From the NCBI GenBank assembly GCA_035560935.1, contig DATMYQ010000350.1:1-20945 (forward strand): 20,945 nucleotides of DNA, in the 5' to 3' direction. Shown in pieces: positions 7,034 through 14,723 of the stretch. The notes under the pieces are model-generated. The model made no database searches, had not been told where the DNA came from, and saw only the letters and a program-made list of their open reading frames with translations. Within the stretch, counting starts at the first letter, position 1. Each line of letters begins with the position of its first letter. The position numbers and the translations under genes were made by a program. The DNA comes from DATMYQ01 sp035560935. Its GTDB lineage: Bacteria; Bacillota; Negativicutes; Sporomusales; Sporomusaceae.

Positions 7034-7058
7034 AGTCAGGCCAGTAACTGGCCTGACT
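7034..7058. repeat. 11-bp perfect stem-loop after bamA
   Basis: A perfect inverted repeat, agtcaggccag and ctggcctgact, with a 3-base loop lies 8 bases after the bamA stop and 25 bases before the next start codon. No U-run follows on either strand, so it is not a standard intrinsic terminator. It may protect the 3' end of the bamA message from exonucleases or lower read-through into the downstream gene. Confidence 0.75.
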
Positions 7059-7066
7059 TCCTGATG

Positions 7067-8800
7067 TTAAAATTGTCCGCCAAAGCTGAAGTGGAATCTG
7101 CCCCCTTCATCGCCTTTACCGTAATCGAGTTTGATCGGTCCCAGCGGCGAGTTAAACCGGATACCGGCGCCAACGCTGTGCTTCAGACCGCTCAGACTAT
7201 AGCCGCCGTCGGACCAGGCTTTGCCCACATCCGTGAAAAGGACACCGTCCATCTTCGACATCATCGGAAAACGATATTCCACAGATGCGGAAAACAGCTT
7301 GGTTCCTTTATATTCTTCATCCTCGTAACCGCGCAGCGTCTCGGTGCCACCGACGGTAAACTGCTGCGACTCCGGCATCGAACCGGTTGCATAGCCGGCG
7401 GTCAGCCGTGTGGCCAGCACCTGGGTACGACCCACTTTGATATACTGGCGGCCTTCCAGCGTAAATTTGTTGAATTTAAAGTCGCCGCCAAAACCGGCAA
7501 TTTCCGCCGTGATCGCGTAACGTTTCCCTTTCGTGGGATTGTAAACATTATCCCGGCTGTCAAATACCCGGGATAGCATCAGACTGCGGGTCGTCCCAAA
7601 ATTATCCTGCAGATACTGAGGATCGTTAGCATAATCTTCGGGACCGGACACATATTCCACATATTCATCCCGCCGCACCTTCAGGCCCACGTAGTTTCTG
7701 ATAAACTCACCGGCGGGACGACTGACTACCATTTCGATGCCAACCCGTTTCCGGTCATACGTCGAGCGCTCATCGCCGCCATTATAGTAATCGGTGATCT
7801 GGTTTGTCATACTGTAAAACGTAATGCCCAGTGAGGTATGTTTATCGTCCAGCCAGGGCTTCGTGTAGCTAATTTCATAATTCTTTTTGCTGACACCGCC
7901 AAATTCCCAGTGAAACTTGGCCTTGTCACCGGTACCGCGGAAATTATTGTCGGCCACTTCAAAGATGCCGACAAAACCGTCATTGCCGTTATAACCGCCG
8001 CCGACGGCAAACGAACCTGTTTTCTGCTCTGTTACCTTGGCTTCCATCACCACGGCATTGGGTTCCTTGCCAGGATTCAGCTTCATATCCACATCTTCAA
8101 AGTAACCCAGATTATAGACATTTTGCATGGCCCGTTTGGCTTTTTTGGAATCAAACACTTCGCCGGTCTTTAAATTCATTTCCCGGGTGATGACCTTCGT
8201 TTTTGTTTTTTCGTTGCCGGATACTTTAATGCCTTCCAGCATTCCTTCATTGATTGTTAACGTCAGCACGCCCTGCGGACTCATGTTCACATCGCTGACT
8301 TTGGTTAATATGTAACCCTGTTCATGATAATACTCTTCAATCGCGCGCGAATTAGTACTGAGCGTACGCGAATTTAAAATTGCTCCCGGCTTCGTTGTCA
8401 CCATACTTTTGATTTTGGCTTCCGGCACCTTGGTGGCACCTTTCACCACAATACCGGTCAGGCGCGGGTTCTCCACCACTTTAAAGAGAACCTTGACTCC
8501 TTCCGGCACTTCGGTGAAGTTTGCCGTCACGTCATAAAAATATCCCAGGTCATATATCGCCTGCATATCTTTTTTGATCCGGTCGGCCTCCAGCTTGTCG
8601 CCGGGAACGGTTTTTATCACCGCCATCACCGTACTGTCCGAGATTTGCGATTGCCCGGCTACCTCTACCGCGGTAACGGTCTTACCCGAAAGGTCGGCGG
8701 CCTGCGCCGGTAATCCGCCCACCAACTGCAGGCACGCCAGCATTCCGGCAAAGATAACCCACAAACGCAGTCTTACACTGCTGCTTTGCATTCTCCTCAT
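7067..8800 (-). CDS. bamA: Outer-membrane protein assembly factor BamA (Omp85 family)
   Basis: Essential beta-barrel insertase of the outer membrane. The 577-residue protein has a signal peptide ending around PAQAA (31-35). Three POTRA domains follow at about 41-110, 113-187 and 188-260, each recognisable from the helix pattern such as IYDLGYFYDV and VYNLGYFEDV; E. coli BamA has five. The 16-strand barrel takes up about 261-577. The conserved loop 6 motif is LRGY at 489-492 (VRGY in E. coli), and the protein ends in FHFSFGGQF, a typical C-terminal barrel signal. Start is ATG with GGAGG six bases upstream. It is the only Omp85 protein in the window, so TamB probably has no separate TamA here. 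A perfect stem-loop follows the gene. Confidence 0.96.
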   Translation of the reverse strand: MRRMQSSSVRLRLWVIFAGMLACLQLVGGLPAQAADLSGKTVTAVEVAGQSQISDSTVMAVIKTVPGDKLEADRIKKDMQAIYDLGYFYDVTANFTEVPEGVKVLFKVVENPRLTGIVVKGATKVPEAKIKSMVTTKPGAILNSRTLSTNSRAIEEYYHEQGYILTKVSDVNMSPQGVLTLTINEGMLEGIKVSGNEKTKTKVITREMNLKTGEVFDSKKAKRAMQNVYNLGYFEDVDMKLNPGKEPNAVVMEAKVTEQKTGSFAVGGGYNGNDGFVGIFEVADNNFRGTGDKAKFHWEFGGVSKKNYEISYTKPWLDDKHTSLGITFYSMTNQITDYYNGGDERSTYDRKRVGIEMVVSRPAGEFIRNYVGLKVRRDEYVEYVSGPEDYANDPQYLQDNFGTTRSLMLSRVFDSRDNVYNPTKGKRYAITAEIAGFGGDFKFNKFTLEGRQYIKVGRTQVLATRLTAGYATGSMPESQQFTVGGTETLRGYEDEEYKGTKLFSASVEYRFPMMSKMDGVLFTDVGKAWSDGGYSLSGLKHSVGAGIRFNSPLGPIKLDYGKGDEGGRFHFSFGGQF

Positions 8801-8848
8801 GGATTCCCTCCTACTAAAAGTGATCTTTTGTGCGCCATTACGCTTCCC

Positions 8849-9436
8849 TTAATTCCCTCGCAAAGACTTGCCGGCAGTGCGGACCAGTTTTTGCATTTCT
8901 TCCGGTGACAGGCGTACTTCCTGACTCGCCACCGCTGCCGGCACAGCTGCCGCCGGCGTCTCCATTCTTGGAGCCGGTGACTGTTTCTCTTGTTCAGCCG
9001 CTGGATTCGCCGCAACCGGTTCTTCGTGGACTGTCGCCCGCTCACCAGGTGCTACCGGTGCCGGCGGTAATACCGTCACTCCTTCTTGCACCACCGCGCT
9101 TTGCGCCGTCATGGTCGCCCCGGTCTCACTGACGGTGCCGGCAGATACACTTTTATCCGCAGGCATGCCCTGCCATAAGTGATACCCACCCCAGCCCGCC
9201 AGACAAAAAACCACAGCCATCGCAACAGCCATCGCTTGATATAGCAAAGAATAACGGTAATGAGGACGGCTGGCGCGATTGATTTCCTGCGCATGCTGCA
9301 ATTCCGCCTGAGCCAGAAACAGGTCTAGTTCCCCCCGGACACCTTTATCGCGGACAAACGACTGTTCCGCTCGAATCAGCCACTGATGAGCCGACCGAAG
9401 ATGCCTGCCAATGCAATATTGTTTGCTTTCCGCCAT
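8849..9436 (-). CDS. Unrecognised single-pass membrane protein beside the sigma factor gene
   Basis: A 195-residue protein that I do not recognise. Residues 1-62 are hydrophilic and helical (with Cys8, His12 and His17), residues 63-86 form one transmembrane helix, 87-170 are rich in Ala, Pro, Glu and Val and probably unstructured, and the tail LSPEEMQKLVRTAGKSLRGN is a short helix. The positive residues before the membrane segment favour an N-in topology with the Pro-rich part outside. It comes directly after a sigma factor gene and before bamA. Gene order and topology resemble sigma/anti-sigma pairs, but the H-x3-C-x2-C zinc motif of common anti-sigma domains is not seen. Alternatively it may be a bacterial envelope tether. 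The start is ATG with GGGGTGG upstream. Coding status is likely because the hydrophobic pattern is clean. Confidence 0.72.
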   Translation of the reverse strand: MAESKQYCIGRHLRSAHQWLIRAEQSFVRDKGVRGELDLFLAQAELQHAQEINRASRPHYRYSLLYQAMAVAMAVVFCLAGWGGYHLWQGMPADKSVSAGTVSETGATMTAQSAVVQEGVTVLPPAPVAPGERATVHEEPVAANPAAEQEKQSPAPRMETPAAAVPAAVASQEVRLSPEEMQKLVRTAGKSLRGN

Positions 9437-9588
9437 AATTCACCACCCCTATTATATACGCAATCTTATAGTCATGGAAAGAGGATAATTTATGACCTGC
9501 GAAAAATAGGTGTATCTTCCTAAATCCGCTGATTTTTCTTGTTTATAGCCATATATCCTCGCAAACCCGCCTGCTTTCGCCAAAAACA
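9437..9588 (-). other. 152-base gap between sigma factor and membrane protein genes
   Basis: This is the longest unexplained gap in the tamB-bamA stretch. A perfect TATAAT lies at 9456-9451 on the minus strand, with TTTCCA 18 bases further upstream, but the resulting transcript would begin within or next to the ribosome binding site of the following gene. A short AAATC/GATTT stem is also present. No intrinsic terminator and no known RNA family were recognised. It may hold a promoter used by another sigma factor. Confidence 0.4.
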
Positions 9589-10215
9589 TTACCAGTTTCC
9601 GATTAATTTCGACAGCATCCCCCGCAAACGCCGGATCCCTTTTTTCTGCAACCGGTAAATGTGGGACAGGCTCACATCCAGTTCGGCCGCCAATTCTTTG
9701 GGTTCGCACTCTTTAACAAAAACGCCGTTCAGGATCAGCTGTTCGTTACGGGGCAAACGCTGCAGCGCTGTTTGGATCTGTTCCATCAGGAAACTGTGTT
9801 CCACCTGCCCGGTAATTTCCGCATCGGCGTCAATCAGGCATTCCGCCAGGCGGTCGGCGTCATCCCGCTGATCTTTACGCAAAATCTGCGCCCCTTCCCG
9901 TTCCAGAAAATTGAGCATACGCCCTCGAATCCGGTGGGAAGCAAACAGACTGAACGCCACACCCCGTTTGTAGTCAAAGCCTTCCACCGCCTCAATCAGC
10001 CCGACTGTGCCTTCCTGGATGACGTCCATTAATACGCCTTCTTCCAGACGCCATTTCATGGCCACTTTAAAAACCAACGGCTGATAACTTTCTATAATCC
10101 GGCGGCGGCACTGCAGGTCCCCGGTTTCTTTGTAGCCGGCCCACAATGTCCGCTCTTCCTCCAGGGTCAGCAAAACGACATTTTTCAGTTCCTGTAAATA
10201 TTCATTTAACTGCAT
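9589..10215 (-). CDS. Sigma-70 family RNA polymerase sigma factor
   Basis: An alternative sigma factor of 208 residues. Region 2 covers about residues 39-105 (core binding and -10 recognition, with DVIQEGTVGLIEAVEGFDYKRG) and region 4 about 146-202 with a helix-turn-helix at about 170-194 (ELAAELDVSLSHIYRLQKKG). Region 3 seems short or absent: only an acidic linker (112-145) separates the two. The Tyr-Lys-Arg after region 2.3 and the SLFASHRIRGRM segment are typical of group 3 type factors rather than ECF ones, but I cannot assign a named subgroup. Start is ATG with AAGGA ten bases upstream, 14 bases after tamB, so it is probably co-transcribed with tamB. Placement in an envelope cluster suggests that it controls envelope genes, an inference only. 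Confidence 0.9.
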   Translation of the reverse strand: MQLNEYLQELKNVVLLTLEEERTLWAGYKETGDLQCRRRIIESYQPLVFKVAMKWRLEEGVLMDVIQEGTVGLIEAVEGFDYKRGVAFSLFASHRIRGRMLNFLEREGAQILRKDQRDDADRLAECLIDADAEITGQVEHSFLMEQIQTALQRLPRNEQLILNGVFVKECEPKELAAELDVSLSHIYRLQKKGIRRLRGMLSKLIGNW

Positions 10216-10229
10216 TTCATCATCATCCT

Positions 10230-13200
10230 TTAGAAGCGGCGCCGGGTTTCAATGGTAAACATCCCCCGGGAACCGCTGCCAACCGTATTGTCTCCATTAC
10301 TTATAAAACTGCCGCCGATACTGATATTTTTATTCAGCTCATAACGAAAATCAATTATATTATACCCCTGATCCAGGCCCCGCGTATACATTATCGACAT
10401 GCGATCCGACAAATATTTTACAATTTCCATGCGATAACCCGTGTCGATGACGTCGCTGTTCTTTGTCGTGTTCTGCCGCAGACGGCTGTCAAAGAAAGAA
10501 GATCCGGTGCGGGTGAATCTCACTTCATCCACCCCCAGGACATCCCGCAGTGAATTTTCCATCTGGGACACGATCCGCAGCTGCAAGCCGCTGTTCAACA
10601 AACCCAACATTTTCTCCCGGCCAAAGTCCATGCCGACACCGGCCAAACCACCGTTGCTGTTGCGGGTGGTCAACAGCATCATAATATCCTGTTGACTCAT
10701 GGACGGTGATGATGTCAGTTTCAGATCCAGCTGATCCACCGGCCCGCTGGCATTGAGCTCCACGATGGTCTGTCCCACCCTGGTTTCAGCGGTGAGCTGA
10801 ATAACCGGTTTGATAAAGTCATATCGGGAAAATTCCAGCCGGCCGCTTACTATGTTAAAGCGATTGGTCAAGTACCGGATATTCCCCCGGACCACTTCCA
10901 CCCGGCCGGATCCCTTGGGATCCTGGGTGGTGCCGCTCAGCTTTATTTTTCCCTCCGCTATGAAATCATAAAAATACGGATTGTAAAAACGGACTTTTTT
11001 CCCGATCGTCAGTTCCAGATCCAATCCCACGTTCAATGCAGTATCTGGCGAGTCAGGAATTCCCGGTATGTCAATCACCGTGTTCTCTATGGAAATTTTC
11101 CCTCCCAAAACCGGGCGGTCGCCCGAACCGGTCAGGGTTAAGATTCCATCGACCGGGCCGGCCAGGTATTTATGGCGAATTCCCAGTTTATTGGCTACCA
11201 GTTTCAGATCGTAACGGGAAAAAGCCAACCCGTCCAACTGCAGCGAACCGTTAAGAGTATAGGTCCCGCCACCCAGTTTCCCCTCACAGGAGCGGATTGT
11301 CACCGTATCTCTTTCAAACCGTACATCCACACTCATTTTTTCCACCGGATCCGGCAGCATATGCAGCTTCACCGTCCCGTTGTCCACGGTGAATTTTCCT
11401 TCGAACAAAGGTTTCAGTACCGTACCGGTCACCTGCACTTCACCAGTGGTCGGCCCCACCGCCCAATCCACCTGGTCGGTCAATAACGGTAAAATACTCA
11501 GATTGGCATGATCCAGCAGCAATGTTAAGTTCATGGTGTCCGCCGGTCCCGCCTGCTGACGCCCCTGAGGATTCAGCGCCCGCAGCGGCACCGTGCCGTA
11601 TGCGCTGGCTTTATACTCCCCTTTGGACAGATATAATTGATTCACGTTAATAATATTATCATGTAACACGAACAATCCAAACAGATCGTCAAAGCTGGCG
11701 CTGCCGAGACTTCCGCCATGAATGGCCAACGAGGTGGCAATATGCGGATTGCTGGTTTCACCGCTAGCCTGGATCGTAAACGAAATTTTCCCTTTCGCTT
11801 CCAGGGCGGAATCGACAACGACATTAAACAGACTGGCGTCAACATCGCGGCCACCGACTTCCAGATCGATTTTCCCATCCAACATCGCCGTACCCCGGGC
11901 GGCAACAATACCGTCTCCCGGCTGCCGGGCAACAAATTCATGAACCGTCACTGTCCGGTCACGCAATTCCAGATCAAAATTTACTATATTTAAAGAATAA
12001 TTTCGCACTTTTGTGCCGTCAATCTGTCCCGTAAAGCGGACTGCCGGATTTTGTACCGTCCCCTCCAGCACCATTTCACCGTTAATTTGTCCCTGGATGC
12101 GTTTCTCCTGAATTTTCGCGATGCCCATCAGCCCCAGCAGTGACCCATTGGTCACTTTTAGTTTACCAAACAGCGTACCGGTGTCCAGATCACCGCCGCC
12201 GGTAAAAGAGTAGCTGCCCACACCCTCGGCAAAGTCAAACTGGGAAATGCTTAGTTGCCGGTTCTGCAGCGAGAAATTCGCCTGTAAGACGCTAATTTCC
12301 TGTCCGTTGAGAAACAACCGCGAAGCCGCAAGATCGCCAATAATGCTGGGGTTGTCCAGCGTCCCCGCCACAGTGCCATTGAAATCCGCACGGCCGCGCA
12401 GGGCAAAGGGCAGTTTCAACTGAGCCGGGAACTGATCCAGCGTGAAATTTCGCGCCACCACCACCATATTCAAACTATTGTCTGCCGCCACCTCACCCCC
12501 GAACCGAACCGTGGCATTCATGGTCTTCAGCGTAAAATCCCGCAAAAAAGTTTTTCCCTGTTCCCGCCAGTAGGTTCCCCGAATTTCTTCAATCAAGTGG
12601 CCACCATAGCTTCCTGCGCTCAGACGCACCTGGCCTTTGATCGTACAATTGGCCATCGGGCCGCGGATTTCCAGCTCGTTGTCTACGTAACCGGTTAACG
12701 GCTGATCCGGTGCCAGTATTTTCATAAACAGTTCCGCCCGGGCTTTGTGGCTGCTGATCTTCAAATCCAGAGTATTGGCACTGTCCAGTTGAATTTTCCC
12801 CGTCACGGTATGCCGGGCAACGGAGCCTTCCACCAGCATCTGCCTTACCGTTATTTGTTCCGGCGTAATGTCCAGCGTTCCCTTTAGCCGGCCCCACGCC
12901 TGCTCCTGCAGACGTCCGTCCGTTACCGTCAGCTCCAAAGTTGCCTCCGGATGGGAAACCGGACCATGCACCGGACCGCTAAAATCAATTTTACCGGTAA
13001 GCCCCGGCAACGCATTACCCCACATTGGCGCCAAGGCAGCCAGTTCCATCCCCTGCCCCGTCACTTGCCCTTGTATTTGGTCATTTTCCAACGTTCCGAA
13101 TGCTGTGACCACGCCCTGCTCCAATTGTAAAATACCATATTCCAGAGCCGCCTGGCCGTTTCGGATCCGCCCCGCTGCCGTTATGCTGCGGTATGGCACG

Positions 13201-14510
13201 CCGGATAAGTCCCCCCCGGACGCTTTCAGGCTGCCAACCACTTCGCTGGCCGGCCAGGAGTTGGCTATACCTACCGCAGTCAGCTCAAACTCCGTTTTCC
13301 CGGTTATTGGCAACGGCAATTGCGGTACTTTCCCCAGGTTTATTTGCTTGCCGTTCAGTTTTAACCGATAATTACCGTCATCCAGGTTCAACTGACCCGT
13401 TCCATGCATTTCACCATCCAGCAGACGAACAACGCCTTCCTGCAAATACAGCTGCCGGTCCGCATACGCCAGTTGCAACTGAAATGCTATGGGATCAGAT
13501 AATGGGCATCCGGAAATGACTGCCGCCGGATGGAAAGCCTGCGAAGACAGCGTTAGCCGCGCCGCCGGGTCCACTGTTCCCATGGCTAGGCGCCCCTGCA
13601 GGGAAACCGGCTGCCCTGCCGCCTTTCCCTGTAAGCGTTTGACATAAAAATACCGGTTATCGAAAGCAATATCTCCCTGGAACTGACGTAACGCCAAACC
13701 GTCCACATCCAGCCCCAGTCCATCCAGAGTCACTTCACCGCTATATTGCCACTTCTCCCGGTCACGCCGGGCAGTCACGTCAAGATTTCGGGCCGTTCCC
13801 TCCACTAATTGCCATTTCACCGTGCCGGTACCCAGCGCGGCAGCAATCAACGCCTGATAACGGGCCGGCTGTATCTCTTCCGCTCGCACTCTGACCGTTT
13901 CCTTTTCGCCGTCACGAACGGAAATTTGTCCCTCACCCTGCACTAACGCCCCCTGGTGCCGCCAATCCGCCCGAAACAGGACCGCTGACACCGCTGAAAA
14001 ATCCGCTTCCGCGCTTCCCTGCTCAAAAAACAATGTTTCCTGTTCCATTTGCACGTTTAAAAATGCGTCGGTAACTTTTACCGTTCCGGTAAATCGTCCC
14101 TGGTCGCCAGTCGTCGCTTGCTCCAAATCTTCAATATTCCAATGCTGCCCTGACCGCTGGCGCAAAAACAACCGGGGCGTTTTTACATCAACGTGGCGAA
14201 TGGAGGCTATGGAAGCCTTCCCCCATAGCAAATCATTCAACTGGTAGGAAATTCGTACCTGCTCTCCATCCAGCAATGTCTCTCCCTGCTTGTCAAAAAT
14301 CCGGACATGGCGGGCCAATATGGCCGTCGGGCCATCAAATTCCATGTCGCCTATTTCCACCCGGCAGCCCAGGCTGCGGGAAACTTCACTAATCAGCGTC
14401 TCCCGTACCGTGTCGGTAAGTAACGGGTTAAAATACAGCCATAAACAGGTGGCAGCGACGAAAAAAATCAGCCCCGTCAAGAAGATCTGCAGTTTATTAA
14501 AAACTTTCAA
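10230..14510 (-). CDS. tamB: TamB/YtfN-family intermembrane protein
   Basis: AsmA-like bridge protein thought to carry phospholipid from the inner to the outer membrane and to assist barrel assembly. The TTG start at 14510 gives 1426 residues. One N-terminal transmembrane helix (about 3-25) is followed by more than 1,000 residues of repeated beta-strand blocks, such as LSLQNRQLSISQFDFAEGVG and LKVTNGSLLGL, that would form the hydrophobic groove. The last 300-350 residues are the conserved TamB (DUF490) domain, ending in a terminal Phe (ETRRRF). E. coli TamB has 1259 residues. The ATG at 14546 has no ribosome binding site, whereas TTG 14510 has AGGAGG at a 7-base spacing and places the membrane helix at the very N-terminus. 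The gene follows a strong terminator, so it has its own promoter, which I could not place. Confidence 0.93.
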   Translation of the reverse strand: MKVFNKLQIFLTGLIFFVAATCLWLYFNPLLTDTVRETLISEVSRSLGCRVEIGDMEFDGPTAILARHVRIFDKQGETLLDGEQVRISYQLNDLLWGKASIASIRHVDVKTPRLFLRQRSGQHWNIEDLEQATTGDQGRFTGTVKVTDAFLNVQMEQETLFFEQGSAEADFSAVSAVLFRADWRHQGALVQGEGQISVRDGEKETVRVRAEEIQPARYQALIAAALGTGTVKWQLVEGTARNLDVTARRDREKWQYSGEVTLDGLGLDVDGLALRQFQGDIAFDNRYFYVKRLQGKAAGQPVSLQGRLAMGTVDPAARLTLSSQAFHPAAVISGCPLSDPIAFQLQLAYADRQLYLQEGVVRLLDGEMHGTGQLNLDDGNYRLKLNGKQINLGKVPQLPLPITGKTEFELTAVGIANSWPASEVVGSLKASGGDLSGVPYRSITAAGRIRNGQAALEYGILQLEQGVVTAFGTLENDQIQGQVTGQGMELAALAPMWGNALPGLTGKIDFSGPVHGPVSHPEATLELTVTDGRLQEQAWGRLKGTLDITPEQITVRQMLVEGSVARHTVTGKIQLDSANTLDLKISSHKARAELFMKILAPDQPLTGYVDNELEIRGPMANCTIKGQVRLSAGSYGGHLIEEIRGTYWREQGKTFLRDFTLKTMNATVRFGGEVAADNSLNMVVVARNFTLDQFPAQLKLPFALRGRADFNGTVAGTLDNPSIIGDLAASRLFLNGQEISVLQANFSLQNRQLSISQFDFAEGVGSYSFTGGGDLDTGTLFGKLKVTNGSLLGLMGIAKIQEKRIQGQINGEMVLEGTVQNPAVRFTGQIDGTKVRNYSLNIVNFDLELRDRTVTVHEFVARQPGDGIVAARGTAMLDGKIDLEVGGRDVDASLFNVVVDSALEAKGKISFTIQASGETSNPHIATSLAIHGGSLGSASFDDLFGLFVLHDNIINVNQLYLSKGEYKASAYGTVPLRALNPQGRQQAGPADTMNLTLLLDHANLSILPLLTDQVDWAVGPTTGEVQVTGTVLKPLFEGKFTVDNGTVKLHMLPDPVEKMSVDVRFERDTVTIRSCEGKLGGGTYTLNGSLQLDGLAFSRYDLKLVANKLGIRHKYLAGPVDGILTLTGSGDRPVLGGKISIENTVIDIPGIPDSPDTALNVGLDLELTIGKKVRFYNPYFYDFIAEGKIKLSGTTQDPKGSGRVEVVRGNIRYLTNRFNIVSGRLEFSRYDFIKPVIQLTAETRVGQTIVELNASGPVDQLDLKLTSSPSMSQQDIMMLLTTRNSNGGLAGVGMDFGREKMLGLLNSGLQLRIVSQMENSLRDVLGVDEVRFTRTGSSFFDSRLRQNTTKNSDVIDTGYRMEIVKYLSDRMSIMYTRGLDQGYNIIDFRYELNKNISIGGSFISNGDNTVGSGSRGMFTIETRRRF

Positions 14511-14678
14511 TTCTCCGCCTCCTGCTCTATCCGATAATATCTGCATACTGTCAGACCCAGATAACTTAGAACGTTATTTTATTCGACGTATGCCATCCTC
14601 CTTCCTGCCCGGCAATGACTATTTCGGCATACAGCAATGATTCGTCCCGATAACAGCACGATAAGTGCAGCTAAAAGA
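14511..14678 (-). other. Gap upstream of tamB, promoter not located
   Basis: About 170 bases lie between the tolC terminator and the chosen tamB start. Since tolC is terminated strongly, the tamB promoter should be here. Weak -10-like hexamers (TAAAAT near 14573-14582 and TATTAT near 14535-14540) occur, but neither has a good -35 at the usual distance. A sequence GGAAGGAGG is followed directly by a six-codon frame, too close for efficient initiation. No RNA family was recognised. Confidence 0.35.
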
Positions 14679-14709
14679 AAGAAACCGGAGATTTCTTCTC
14701 CGGTTTCTT
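14679..14709 (-). terminator. Strong Rho-independent terminator after tolC
   Basis: A 13-bp perfect stem (arms 14709-14697 and 14691-14679, core GAAACCGGAGA) with a 5-base loop lies 14 bases after the TAG stop of tolC and is followed on the minus strand by TTTCTTTTA. This is the clearest intrinsic terminator of the window and separates the mla-tolC part from tamB. Confidence 0.93.
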
Positions 14710-14723
14710 CGTCATTTACTTAT

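Noticed and set aside
9451..9474. TATAAT with TTTCCA as a promoter for the membrane protein gene
   Set aside because: The transcript would start at or inside the ribosome binding site of the gene, so I do not list it as a promoter; it is noted only under the gap.
9452..9709. 85-codon minus-strand frame across the end of the sigma factor gene and the gap
   Set aside because: Two thirds lie in another frame of the sigma factor gene, and the part in the gap has no ribosome binding site or recognisable pattern.
14579..14596. Tiny leader peptide (MAYVE) upstream of tamB with a GGAGG site
   Set aside because: GGAGG directly abuts the ATG with no spacing, so initiation is unlikely, and no attenuator structure is evident after it.
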